From Lytechinus variegatus (taxonomy: Eukaryota; Echinodermata; Echinoidea; Temnopleuroida; Toxopneustidae), in NCBI RefSeq assembly GCF_018143015.1, contig NC_054748.1:9285467-9349466 (forward strand): a stretch of DNA of 64,000 nt. Direction: 5' to 3'. A program made the translations under genes and the position numbers. The notes under the pieces were generated by a model. The model saw nothing but the letters and a program-made list of their open reading frames with translations. It did no database searches and was not told the DNA's origin. Below are positions 1 through 13,200 of the stretch, in pieces. Numbering within the stretch: position 1 is the stretch's first letter; every line of letters starts with the position of its first letter.

Positions 1-2170
1 ATGGCAAAATCAAAAGGGCTTTAGTTCCTACAATAAATAATCATCTCTACAAATACTTGACTCTCTTATTCATGTCACAATAATAATCATCCCTTTCTTT
101 AACTGTCCTATTATGTAAAGGGGAAGACAGCATATACACACAAGTCTTGGAAAATAATCATTGTTGTAAACATAGTTTTGGGGGACTTAAATTATCTTAT
201 CCCATAAATTTGTATTGTTTTAACACGCCAAAAATAATAGAAAGACAAAATCAACATTAATAAATAAAAACCGCTCTGATCAAGGTCTAATATTCCTTGT
301 ATTGCCTATTCTTTTAATATATTTCTACCTATTCAGCGATCAACTTTCCATTTCAACTGCGCTGCATACTTAGTTTACAAGATTCATAGTTCACTGCAAA
401 ACTTAAAAAAAATACAAAAATAAAGAACAGAAAACAAATCAAAACAAAATAATATACAGCTACGTTATGGAGCCAAAACCTTGTTCCCACTCTCACGATA
501 TGAGCAACGATCCAAAAGGGCGTACTTAAAGCCCCTTTTACAACTGCTCGTGCGATCGTTTGCGATCATTTGGTCACAATATAATGTTGCACAGAATCGC
601 AACGGTTGTAACCAGTCGCACCACCAATTTTGAAATGGGCTTAATAGTAGTGATACTATCAAATCAGTCGTGGCAATTGTATTGATCGTAGAAAAATATA
701 TTGAATGGTACGAAACTATTCGCGATCGGTTACGAAAGGCAAGTCGTGGCTTTCATAAAGGATCGTACGGCAATGGGAACGAGCAGGGGCGGATCAAGGA
801 TCTTCAAAAGGGGACGGAGGGGGACACATTTTCCCGAGGAAAACTTTGACATGGTCTTCACATTCAAGGGGGGGCACACTTCTGTTCTAACGGCATTTTT
901 ACATTACTAATGTCAAATAAAATAACACTTTTTTTTGTTCATTTTTACGAACATTATTCTCAAGCAGGAAAGTATGAACCAAATACCTTAAACTTAAATA
1001 ATGACGAAACAACAAAACATTGTTTCAGAGATAAACTAACTTTAAAGATATAGCAATTTTTATAACAGAAACTACCCCAAAGATAAACTAACTGATACGA
1101 TCCAAAACACTGATGATAACACTATATACATTATTTCAGATAAACCTATTCAAAATATCTACTAAATTGACGAAATGAAAACAGTGATGAAACAAGATAT
1201 TATTTCAACTTAACTAACTTTCAAAAATTTACTCAGGACATATTTTCCTCTGTCCTATAACCATGTGTAATATTATCAAAAATGTCCATTGCAACAGTCA
1301 CATTATTGGGCATATATACAGATACAGCAGTGCTATAGTACTAAAAAAGAAAAAGAATAAATTTCTGATATTTTCATTTAAAAAGCCACTGTAAATACGT
1401 TGGAGGGAGTATATGAATACCCATTTGAATCTGATGGACGGAATCACGTTTTAGTTAAACAAAAAGTTAAGGTAGAAAGCTCCAACCTAGGAGGCCTAGT
1501 CATGGCTGTTGGTTGTATCAGGATCCAGTTTGTTCTGTAAAATAAGATAATTCAAGTTTCAGGTATTAAATTTGTGAAAGGCAAAATCATGGATTTCTAT
1601 GGATTTCATGCAGGTAACGTGGCATTGATGGCTAGGTTTACATAATTTTTATTCCTGCCCTCACACAAATAAAATATGGTCAAAACTCGGAAATTTGGTT
1701 CTCTGGCTCGTAATAATTTACACATCAAAATTTCAATCCAGAATGAATTATTAGGATTTTATGGAATAGTGGTGCTTCCAAGCGTATTTTGATAATTGCC
1801 TGAAAAGAAATTTTGCATCTAAGCGTAAACAAAATCTTATCACAATATAAAAAAGTATATCAACTCTTTATGACACATATCCGAAAGAAAAAAAATTCCT
1901 AAAATGTAATACTTTTACATTAAGTCTGTCAGATAGCATTCGCTATAAGAATCTGTAACTTGCCTGTATATTTCTTTTAAACACTTAAGTTTGATTTCTT
2001 TACAAATAATATGCTAAAGTCATGGAACATCGTACTGTATTTATTCTTTTGACATTGTGTTATCCAATAATGTACTGTGGGACAATAGGTATTATACTTA
2101 TTCTCAATAAAGGGACCCTGTGGAAGCCAGGGTAAAAAAAATAAGGTTACCATAATGAAATATCACATAT
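1..2170. other. 3' flank, no gene recognised
   Basis: AT-rich sequence downstream of the mucin-like gene. Between about 485 and 790 the ends (tgttcccactctc / gcaatgggaacgagcagg) hint at another short inverted-repeat element. No coding sequence is supported. Confidence 0.5.
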
Positions 2171-2543
2171 ATTCGTAATTCCGAAGCTTCGGATATTCCG
2201 AAGGTTCGTTATTCCGAAGGTTCGTTAGTCCGAAAACGAAGTGAGGTTCATAATTCGAAGGTTCATTAATCCGAAAACGAAATGAGGTTCGTAATTCCGA
2301 AGGTTCGTTAGTCCGAAAATGAAATGATTAACAAAACTTATTTCGTTTTCGGACTAACGAACCTTCGGAACAACGAACCTTATTCCGTTTTCGGATTAAC
2401 AAACCTTCGGAACATCGAACCTTATTTCGTTTTTGGATTATCGAACCTTCGGAATAACGAACCTCATTTCGTTTTCGGATTAACGAACATCGAGGTATAG
2501 GCAATTTATATGTTTCGGAATTACGAACCTTCGGAATTACGAA
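2171..2543. repeat. Fold-back repeat of degenerate CGAAGGTTCG units
   Basis: Left half contains attccgaaggttcgttagtc-type units and the right half the reverse complement (gactaacgaaccttcgg), meeting near 2,330. Could form a long hairpin. The outer ends (attcgtaattccgaag / cttcggaattacgaa) are inverted copies. No protein frame of interest. Confidence 0.8.
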
Positions 2544-2794
2544 GTGTAACCTGAAATATAACATTTATACAACAGGATTACGGCTTGCCAGATTAGACCA
2601 TCAGAGTTACTTGGCCTTTTTTTTTTACTACACTTAAAAGTCTACATCGACTGCCAAGTTATTTGACCACTATACAATAGCAAATTGAACACTGTACATC
2701 AAACAATAAAATAAGAGTTAAAATGTTATGGCAGATTCAAGATATTTGATTAATATGATTGATATGTTTTTATTAATTTTTTCATCTATCCCGA

Positions 2795-2800
2795 TTTATT
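2795..2800 (-). terminator. Candidate polyadenylation signal AATAAA
   Basis: AATAAA read on the minus strand about 390 bases downstream of the proposed stop; another lies near 2,768-2,773. The hexamer is common in AT-rich DNA, so this is only a candidate 3' end for the mucin-like gene. Confidence 0.25.
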
Positions 2801-3184
2801 TTAATAGATTGCTTGCAGTGTTGATCTTTGAAATATACTATATGTATTATATTAGACGAAATGTTATTAGTTATTGAAGAGTTTGGTTTCAAAAGGAGTT
2901 AGGTCCACTATGGACCCTTCCGATCGAGAAAAATCATGTTTTTCATTCTCAATTATTGCAATATTCTCATGAGAAACTAAATTGTCATGATGTTCTTCCC
3001 TATCAAATGAGCATAAAATTGGGTATAAAAGGAATCTACCTGTCTTCATTTTTTCCTATATATATATTTTTTAATTATCATTGTGGACCTAACCCCTTTT
3101 GCAAGCAAACTGAAATTAATACAATATCTTTTGATATAAAAAAAATGATTTTTCTTACCTCTACTGCTTTGTTTCTTCAACGAC

Positions 3185-3217
3185 TTAAACTGCGGAGTTA
3201 TTCACTCCCACAGTTTC
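3185..3217 (-). CDS. Tentative terminal exon (C-terminal tail and stop)
   Basis: After the cytoplasmic exon at 4,740-4,854, which ends in phase 0, an acceptor at 3,218-3,219 with a pyrimidine-rich lead opens a frame of ten residues ending ...NNSAV and a TAA at 3,185-3,187. A Ser-x-Val C-terminus resembles a class I PDZ ligand. An alternative acceptor ten codons further in, followed by a strong donor (AG|GTAAGA near 3,158) and another exon near 2,870-3,000, would give a different tail. The choice cannot be settled without transcripts. Confidence 0.35.
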   Translation of the reverse strand, partial: ETVGVNNSAV

Positions 3218-6200
3218 CTGTTCGTATTGGGAAAATATAAATGAAACAAACAAATGAATCATTAAACTCAGTACTGATAAATATTAATTATGTAATAGGA
3301 TCTTTTAAGGTGCTCGGTTTCAGAGAAACCAAACAATGGCACCCGAATGGTAATAATATAAGTGAAATAAAATTAAGTGAATGAAAAAAAAAAAATGCCT
3401 TTCTGGCATTTGCTTGAATCAATTCCATTTTTAAAGCAAGTGCACACCTAGTTACCAATGATACACATAGCATTTCCATATTTTTGAAAGCAGGATAAAA
3501 AAGCAATCTAAACTAAATGCCTTGATCACGGGCATAGGTGCCGTGGCCGGGGATCAAACCCCGGAGTTTCCATGACATAGCCAGGCGCCTTTAGACAACT
3601 CGGCCACGGCACCTCCGTGATAAATCTAATTATCCTTATCAATTTAATGTGCAGAATTACAAGGCTCGGTTCATGTTTTACCTAATTATAAAACTATCGA
3701 TTTGTCTCATTTTAAGGGATTGAAATAACAACATATAGTATTTATGAGGTGTCGATTGTCCAATAGCTCAGTGACTACCTTACATTTTCAAGCCAGCTTT
3801 ATGGTTCCAGCTGCTAAAGGCGCTTGGTGCATTCAAGTGAATCCCACCAGGGGCCCATTTACCTCACCAGGGTTGAGTGCAGCAGCATTGTGCTGCACTC
3901 AAACTAGGTAACACAACCTAGGTAAGGTAAATGGGTAACCGGCAGGATTTAATTCCTTGAATAGATAAAGATAAGATAAAGCCGGGGTAATAATAATAAT
4001 TATAACAATGCGCCTCGAAACAGATTATTTCTAGATAGTTGGTGCTATATAAGTGCCTATTATTGTTTTAAATATTAACTTTTTATTGTTTGATATGTTA
4101 AGTTAGGGGATCCACGCTCTACAAGCAATACTTTTTTGTGGATCCTCCATTTCCATACAAGATTTTGTTAAAAAAAATATTTTGCAAATGTTTTGGAATT
4201 TGAAGTTGATTTGAAATCATTGTAACCATATTTCATTTGTACTTGTTTGTATATATTATGATGTATGTCTGATTTGTATTTATTTTGTATTGCTATCGGT
4301 GGAAATGAAAATAAAAAAACTTGAATTTTGGAAGAGCCGTGGTGTAGTGGTTCTGACTCTCGCCTTGTAAACAGAGGGTCGTGTGTTCGAATCCCACCGC
4401 GGCCTAGGGTCCTTTGGCAAGGCGTTAATCCACACTTTGCCACTCTCGATCCAGGTGATAAATGGGTACCCAGTAGGATGCGAATGATATTGTACGTTTG
4501 ATTTTGCCAGCGCAATAATGTGGCTGCGACGAATGCAAGGAATGCTCCCCAGGGAGTGGAAATTGTGCACTTTTCGTGCTTGATTGAAATGAATCCAATG
4601 ACCGGGGTAATAATATGCTGTAACGCGCTTTGGGCCATTCTGGGAAAAACGCTTTATAAAAATTGGTTATTATTATTATAATTTAAAAAGATAAAAAAAC
4701 TATAGTACATTTCTGATCCTGGTCTTTTAATCATCTTACCGAGGATTCCCCTTTTCCTTGGTATCGTCTGTCTTCCATGGCCAGCATTGCTTGATCTTCA
4801 GTTTGCCATTCCTCAGATTGTCTCGACATTGGGCTCACCCGATTTCTACTTCCACTTCAAGCAAAGGACACAGAAGCATTATCATTATCAAGACTGTGCA
4901 AGTAATGGCGACTGTTTATTTCGTTTCATTTATTTGAATCCTGGTTACATTCTGCTTTTAGGCAAAAGAACAATTTTTAGATACTATTAGAAAAAAAAAC
5001 CGTTAGCCCAATTTTGCTAATTAGCGAAGCATCTCGCCATTGGTTATCTTTGACCCGAAGTGTTACCAGCTTTTGAAATCACCTCAGGGAGTGGATGAGG
5101 GCTATCATTAAAATCATTATCATTATTGTTATCATTAATATTATCATTATCATCATTATAATTATCAGTATTAGTAGTATCAGTATTAGTAGTAGCAGTA
5201 GTAGAAGGAGAAGTAGTAGTAATAGTAGCAGTAGTATTTAGTTGTAGTGTAGTAGTCATGGTAGTGTAGAAGTAGTAGTAGTAGTTGCAGTAGTAGTAGT
5301 AGTAGTATTGTTATCATTATTATTGTTTTAATTTTATTGTTGTTGTTATTATCACTATTATTATGAAGATTGTTACTATTTCTATTATCATTATATAAGA
5401 ATACTTACGTCACCAAAGCCTTATGTTCCTGGCCACTCTTCTTCTTCTTCGCCATGACTACACTGACAATGATAACCACTATCTTTAGGACTCCAGCCAC
5501 AGACCCAAGAACGATGCCGATGATAGCACCCGTCGCAAGTCCTTCACTTCCGGTGTGTGTTATATCTAATAAGATAGAAGGAAAATGTCACAGTTCATAA
5601 ACTAAAGGACTCAACCTTCCGGCCCACACCCACGCATGAATGGACACGTTTTCATAGTGAAAATAGTGTAATAGTGAAAGTCTTGTAATTTTTGTTGATT
5701 TATAATATAAACACAAATAACAGAAAGCAATAGTGAGTTTTCGCAAATACAAAAGGGACAGGTTCTACTACATAAAAAATATATTGAAAATGCCCGTCAA
5801 ATCACGATGGAGAGCTGAGATGTCTTTGTCGAGATTAGTGAACCCGGGCAGTAGATCGTCCTAAGATTCTGAGTGGACGAAAATATGCACATATGTCGTT
5901 TGTCCACAGTCAAGGGGACTGTTGCATATAAATGTTCTCATAAAAAATCTGGCAGATAAGATCTCAGGCATATGAAATTATGCCATTGACACCATCATAT
6001 TAAAAAAATGCTGGCACAATGGGTGATTTTAAGTTCAGTGTTGACCTTTTGGTGTTGGTGTTAGGTCAATTTTACACAATTATAACGCCAAAAATAAAAT
6101 GAAGATAGTCCTGAAAAGTCACTCATTATTTGTTGAGGTGTTAATAATGTGATCTGGATCAGTTTTACAAATTATGAATAAGTTTTGGTGCTAGGGGAAG

Positions 6201-9200
6201 CAATCCAAATTTCAACACTAACACCAACACCAAGGCCAACACCGGACTTGAAATCACCCAATAATTGCCAGAGTTTTCTTTCATGCAACAGGCCCAAGGA
6301 CGACAATACTGGTTTGATTCACCGATTTTCGAAAAAGGTTGCTTTTGTCATTAAGGGGTTTTTGCCAGTAGATGTTCTACTTTCCAGAAAGTGTCTGCAC
6401 TACAAAAACTCTGGTGTTGATTTAACACCAGCCCGGAATCTAGATGTGTCCACACCAGAGAAGTGTCACGCCACACCAGTTTTGTTTTGGTCTAACACCA
6501 GATGTTTATACAACACCAATCAGTATTAAAACAGCATCGGTTGATTCCAAACTGGCGTTGTTTCAATACTTCTCTGATGTGGACATATATAGATTCCGGG
6601 CTGGTGTTAAATCAGTTTTTGCAGTCTGTGTATTGGCTGTGAAAGCTCCCTAGGAATCTGCTGTACACTACATCTACTCAGCGACCATCGAATCCCAGAT
6701 CAGAGTATAAATGCAGATTACAAAAATTGTGTTATGGATGTACACTTCTTCGCATTTTAAAGCGAAACCATCACTGGCCACCAAGCGCATAATATCGCAT
6801 CTGCCATCCACCAACGATAGATTTGTTTTCATTCACTTTTAGTCATTTTTCATCCAGGCTTACATCTTGAGCAGTCATCCCCGCTGTAATCTGTTGCGCA
6901 TGCGCAGGAGAAAGAGTTGAATCCGTCCGTACAGGTTCCTCCATTTCTGCAAGAATCGTTCTGACAGTCATCCATATCTAGAAAAGCAAAAAGAAAACAT
7001 AATATAAGTGATGACACAAGAACCGCAATCTTAGCTTTCGATATCTAGAGAAACACAGCAAAAACATTACACGAACGATAAATCAAAGACTTGTCTCTTA
7101 ATCCATTTTAAATAATTTACATCCGAATTGGAAACCCATAAATAAATCGGAATATAAGTAATAATAAAATATTATTGCTGAACAATTTCGACCATTTTGT
7201 ATATCATTTTAGAGCTTAGGATGGGGGTTTTCAAGCTTCACGGAAACATCAGAACTTGATTTGGGTGATTTATTTTTGGTTTTATGGAGGCAGTTGACAC
7301 AGAAACACTATGAAACAAATGGAGGAGAACTAATTACTACTCACTATCAGTACTGAGAGATACGACAAAAAGCGATCCCAGGTTTGCGTTTTGAAGATCC
7401 AGACTTGCAACCGAATCGCTAAGACTATCAGCCGATGCCTGTGATGTCGCCAGGGTAGTAATCTCTAGCTCGCCGATCACGCTACCGCTCCGGAAAGATA
7501 CTGCAACACATGTTACGTTTTCAGCCGAACTCAAGTTAGACCTCAAAAAGTTCGTAGTCTGTGCAAAATGATATTCAGGACAAAATAAACTAAAAATTAA
7601 ATTGACGATGCTCGTTGGAATTATGGCTGATGTCAGGCCAGTTTCACTGTTGTAACCTTGCCATATGGCAATTACCATGGTAACAGGGCTCAGCAGCCAA
7701 TCAGAATCAAGGTTTTCATGGTTGTTGCCGTAATGGCAAAGTTCGAACAGTTATAGAACGGGCCCCAGGTGTCAATTTAAAATTTTCGAATTCATAATAA
7801 TTCATCTCATGTCAAACAAACTACTACTACATCGACTACTATATACAGTATTACTACTACTATGACTACTACAACTACTACTACTACCATTACTATACTA
7901 GTAAAAACAAAACGGGGAAAAGGAGATAAAGAGGGAGAAAGGACGAGAAACGTAGTGGGAATGAAGAAAGAATGAATTATTGTTCATTATAATGTTATAC
8001 TATAATTATGTTATGTTATAATACATAAGAATTTTTTTTTCCATATTTTTATGAATCCTTTTTTGCTCAGGCCTATGTCTTCATTGTTCCCAGTACTCGC
8101 ATTGTCTGTTAAACTTTTGATGAGTGATATGCATATTATCATGATTACAATAGCTACAAAAAGTGCTTCATGTGTTTAGATGTAGCAAAATCAGCAAGCA
8201 CTTTGCACTCGTATTAGATGACGATGGTGAGATATGTTTAGCATGTCCTTGTTTGGGATCAATATTTATAAAAATTTTAGCTCGCGCTTCGCGCTCGCAC
8301 CATTTGTTTAGCGAGACAGGTATGTATCATGATTACAAAAATTTACTAATAATGTCCTTTTGGGTCTGAATATCAAAATTTTTCAGCTCGCATTATTTGA
8401 GCAGTGAGATACATATCCGTTAATGGTAAAGTCCTTATAATGTCCTATTATTTCAGAATACGAAGCGCGCTCACTAAGTGACTCAATGCCGTGATGCCCC
8501 CAATGCCATGACTCACGTTACGCCACTGACTACAACTACTACCATGACTACAACTACTGCTTGTAGCCTACTACTACTATTACCACTAAGACTATTACAG
8601 CTGCTGCTGAGGCTATTTCTACTGTTTCTACTACAACTACTATTACTTCTGCTACTACTATTACTAATACTATTCACTTGCTTACTTATTACTACTACTA
8701 CTACTACTGTTACCACTTCTAATACTTCTCCTACTTCTCCCCTTCCTCCTCCTCCTCCTCCTCCTACTACTACTACTACTACTACTACTACTAAATCTAG
8801 TGTTTCTACTATCTTACTTCTACTAGACCTACTACTTCTACGGAAAGCAAAACAATCAACAGCTTTCTATTACCTCTCCACAAAATATTTCTTCCATCTC
8901 ACGAAATTCAGGGGATGTGTTATCTTCTAGTTCCTCTGTGAACTCAATAGCAAAACCACCCACACTGCTTACTGTCAGTTCCATCCTTACGATGCTCCTG
9001 AATATTTCTGTTCATTGTTTTCATTTTTACAGAAAATAAAGTTTCATGAATATAAAATATAACAAGTGGAATGCCTCTGGCCGTCTCACCTGCATCACGC
9101 GGTTCAATATAGCAGCAGTGCTCACTTTGAATACTACTCTAACTCGCACAAGATGTTCAGTGATACATGGTTACTCTTATTTCCCTTTTTAATGAACTAG

Positions 9201-10234
9201 ACCAATAAACTTACAGAGATATGATGGTTATTCAACAAAAAACCCCAACATGGCCAAAGTTCATTGACCTTACATGACCTTTGACCTTGATCATGTGACC
9301 TGAAACTCGAACAGGATGTTCAGTGATACTTGATTACTCTTATGTACAAGTTTCATGAATCAGATCCATAAACTTTCAAAGTTATGATGGCAATTCAACA
9401 GATACACCCAATTCGGCCAAAGTTCATTGACCTTTGACCTTGGTCATGTGACCTGAAACGCGCACAGGATGTTCAGTGATACTTGATTACTCTAATGTCC
9501 AAGTTTAATGAACTAGACCAATAAACTTTCAAAGTTATGATGGTAATTCAACAGATACCCCCGATTCGGCCAAAGTTCATTGACCCTAAATGACCTTTGA
9601 CCTTAATCATGAGACCTGAACCTTGCACAAAATTTTCAGTGATGCTTGATTACTGTTATGTCCAAGTTTCATGAATCAGATCCATAAACTTTCAAAGTTA
9701 TGATGGGAATTCAACAGATATCCCCAATTCGGCCAAAGTTCATTGACCCTAAATGACCTTTGACCTTGATCATGTGACGTGAAACTCATGCAGGATGTTC
9801 AGTGATAGTTGATTAACCTTATGTCCAAGTTTCATGAACTAGGTCCATATATTTTCTAAGTTATGATGACATTTCAAAAACTTAACCTCAGGTTAAGATT
9901 TCGATGTTGATTCCTCCAACATGGTCTAAGTTCATTGACCCTAAATGACCTTTGACCTTGGTCATGTGACATAAAACTCTAATAGGATGTTCAGTAATAC
10001 TTGATTAACCGTATGGCCAAGTTTTATTAACTAGGTCCATATACTTTTTAAGTTATGACGTCATTTCAAAAAAAAAAAAAGCGGCGCCTATAGTCTCACT
10101 TTGCTTCGCAGGTGAGACAAAATCATTATTACTGAACATTATGGGTATGCTCGTGTTCACTCGCATGACAAATGAAATTGAACTTATTCATTCCTCTATT
10201 ACTTTGAAGTTTAGGTGTGTGAGAATGTGAAAGG

Positions 10235-10269
<35 letters not shown>

Positions 10270-13200
10270 CATAGTATCTTAAATTGATAGATAATTTGTT
10301 TGGGGCGTTCAAACCATATTTTTTTTTCTATTTATCCTCAATTGAGGTACTTTATTATTCATGAAATATCAAAAGATACAGGTTTTTACATTAACAAAAT
10401 TCACATATCACAAGACAATATTTTACAAGAAATACAAAAAATACAATAAAATATGTTACTTACACTACCAGTCACAGTTCCTCGGCCCGCTGTCACCCGT
10501 CGAGAACCAGAGAACAATAGATTCAGTGGACTGAATCCATTGTTCTCCGGCTCCAACAGGCCAACCAACAGCGGACCATAAAAACCGCGACTGGTAATGT
10601 ATTCACTCAAAGTAAAAACATATCTTCCTCAACTCAGTTTCATTAAATCTTTTCTGATTATACTTTAAACTTAGGTGAAATCTTATTTCTGCTTTGCAAA
10701 CCATATAGGCTCTTATACCTGTCATGAAATCCCTCACATTTGATTTTGTACGTACTGATGCATTACTGAGTGTTTGTATGATTTTATCATATTTTGGCTA
10801 ATAAATTTAATCGCAATTCTACACAAAATATTTTACAAGAAGCAAATATGCAAGACGTTTCATTTCAATAAATTTCAATAATAGTTTAAACGAATATCAG
10901 GTAGGGGAAAAAAGAGATGGGTTTAAAACTTTGGATAGATTCTTACAATTTTCGATTTTCGTTTCATTATGAGCCATACTGTTACCTCTGAAGTTTCTAA
11001 GAATTAATATTTACCTAGATTACTGAATTAGCTATATACATTGAAACTTGATATCCTTCCTTAAGATAAAACTTCAGGGAAAAAGGACACAGAATTGAAA
11101 TGAAACCAAGTGCTGATGCGAAAATAACAGAATCGAAAAAGAAAAACAATTATAGCATAATCACTTGTTTCAGATTTTACTTACCACCAGGGACAACACG
11201 TGTTGTAGGTGCCGCTCCCATTGTCGTGGTTAGTATATCTATTACAGATTCTGTAGTAGTTGATCCGGCTTCTATTGCGGCAGTTAATTTGGTTGTTGAG
11301 TTCAGTTGATGGTGATAAAAGGTGGACCAAAGAATTTCCAAAACGACAAAATAGTGGGAGAAAATGGTAAAACTTGGCTTCAAAATAAATGTGTTTCTAG
11401 AATTTATAGCTCAAATCAGGTCTACCAAAAACATAGTACTGAAATGAAAACTTGATTCTCTGATGCCTACATTGAATGTCTTTGAATTAGAAAAAATTGT
11501 TAACGTGATCACTGAAGGCAATTTCAATTTTCTTATGACTTGTTACTTATTTATGTGAAAATTAGTTGTTAAAGGTATCTATCGTAAATAAAGATAATTA
11601 CCATTTTCTCGGATCAGAAAACTAACTGAGACGAAAACAATGTTGGTAAGAATGTTACCCCCTCTGATTTAGATTTCTGAACGAGTCAAATTGACACTAA
11701 TAACGATAATAATAATAACAATAATGATGATACTACTACTACTACTACTACTACTAATAATAACGGTATATTTACCCAGGGTAGCCACTTCAGTTCCGAA
11801 AACTTTTCTCCCTGCGGGTCCTGCTATTATTACCCGACTAAGCTAGGCTACCTATTCAGGTGCACACAGTTTTTTTGAGGAAGTAGTTCATGCCGGTGAC
11901 CTTTTTCGTAACCAACATCATTTTGCTCGTGGTTTTCAACAAACTGTTGTGTGTATCAAAAGAATTTTGTAAAATTACCAGATTCACAGTCGGTTCCATT
12001 GTAACCGGGAGCACAGGTGCAGTTATACTTATTGATCTCATCCGTACAGGTCGCCCCATTCTGACAAGGATCAGATGCGCATTCATTGGTTTCTACATGT
12101 ACAGAGATGGAACGTGGATTAGATCGGGTGGAAGTTACGAAATGGACTTTCGAGGCAAAGAGCTGGGGCCATGGGCGCAATATAAAAAAAGCAAGTAAGA
12201 AGGGGGGGGGGTAGAAATAGTAAATTTGAAGGGTGTACCATTATGTACAATCTCTCTAATCCTAAATAACTACAAAAGCATAATAGTGCTTTGCAAGGGG
12301 GGGGGGGATTTTATAAGAATTATCGTGTAAAGAAATTATCGTGCACACAAATATTTACGGATGCAAGCAATACAAATATTTCATTATTCATCTTTTCGGT
12401 ATAAAACACAAATACATAAAACAAAGGTCAAAGGACCAACATACAGCATAAGACTGAATGAAAGTGATGGTACCAACCAAAAACAGACTACTATATCCGG
12501 AAGATTGTAAAATATGACAAAGGAAATAGGCGGCAAACAAAAATTTGGTTCTATGATGTAGGCGATGAAACAGATACTTTTGAAACAATTTCTTACTTAG
12601 GGTGCACGAAAATATTGTTTTCAACCTGACTTAATCATGTTGACCCTTTTCGCACTTTGTATTCAACAGTCCAATTACATGTTTTCTTAACCTTCATGGA
12701 AAGTCTCACACTTTTATGAAGTGATCCAATACACAATTGGTAATTTAATTTACGATTACTTTGCTGCACCCCAAAAGGTACTGCACATTTTAAATTTTCG
12801 TAATTTGTTTGGGATATAAAAGAAATTAAAGATTAAGGACATTTTGAAATAAAGAGGGGATCAATAAATGATACAGTTAATTTTGCAACTTTACTCCTCC
12901 GCGGATAGTGACTGCCGAAGAGTATTTTATGTCAAAATTGTCATTTCTTTGTAAGTCTGGCTCCCTTTCAATATTCATGGATAAATTTCTTCTTTAGAGA
13001 TATGACCGAGCCAACATCCAAAATACGATCCAATGAGTAGGTCCTACGATCCACATAGTTTAACAGTGTTTAACAATTTAATGTGGTCCCTCGGAGAGGA
13101 CCTTTAAGCCTTCGGTCCTCTGGTTGCTTGTTCACAAGCATTCATGCTTTCTTAGCAATCGGGTAAAAAATCACTACAATTTACCCTTCAATGTCTCAAT

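Noticed and set aside
2867..3010. Minus-strand frame EEHHDNLVSHENIAIIENEK... as the last coding exon
   Set aside because: No acceptor and phase combination connects it to the exon at 4,740 without passing a stop codon. Kept only as an alternative to the terminal exon at 3,185.
3537..3613. Functional tRNA gene
   Set aside because: Stem lengths and T-loop do not fit, and a SINE body follows. The same reasoning applies to the heads at 4,336, 14,329, 19,271, 26,300, 38,158 and 55,990.
8478..8930. 150-codon plus-strand frame rich in Thr and Leu
   Set aside because: Translation of a trinucleotide microsatellite running into the antisense of the SEA2 exon.
10401..10610. Minus-strand open frame ending in a GTAAGT donor, considered as the missing half of SEA domain 2
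   Set aside because: The sequence is a hairpin element with 65-base inverted arms. The true SEA2 first half was found at 8,874-9,007 with correct phase and motif.
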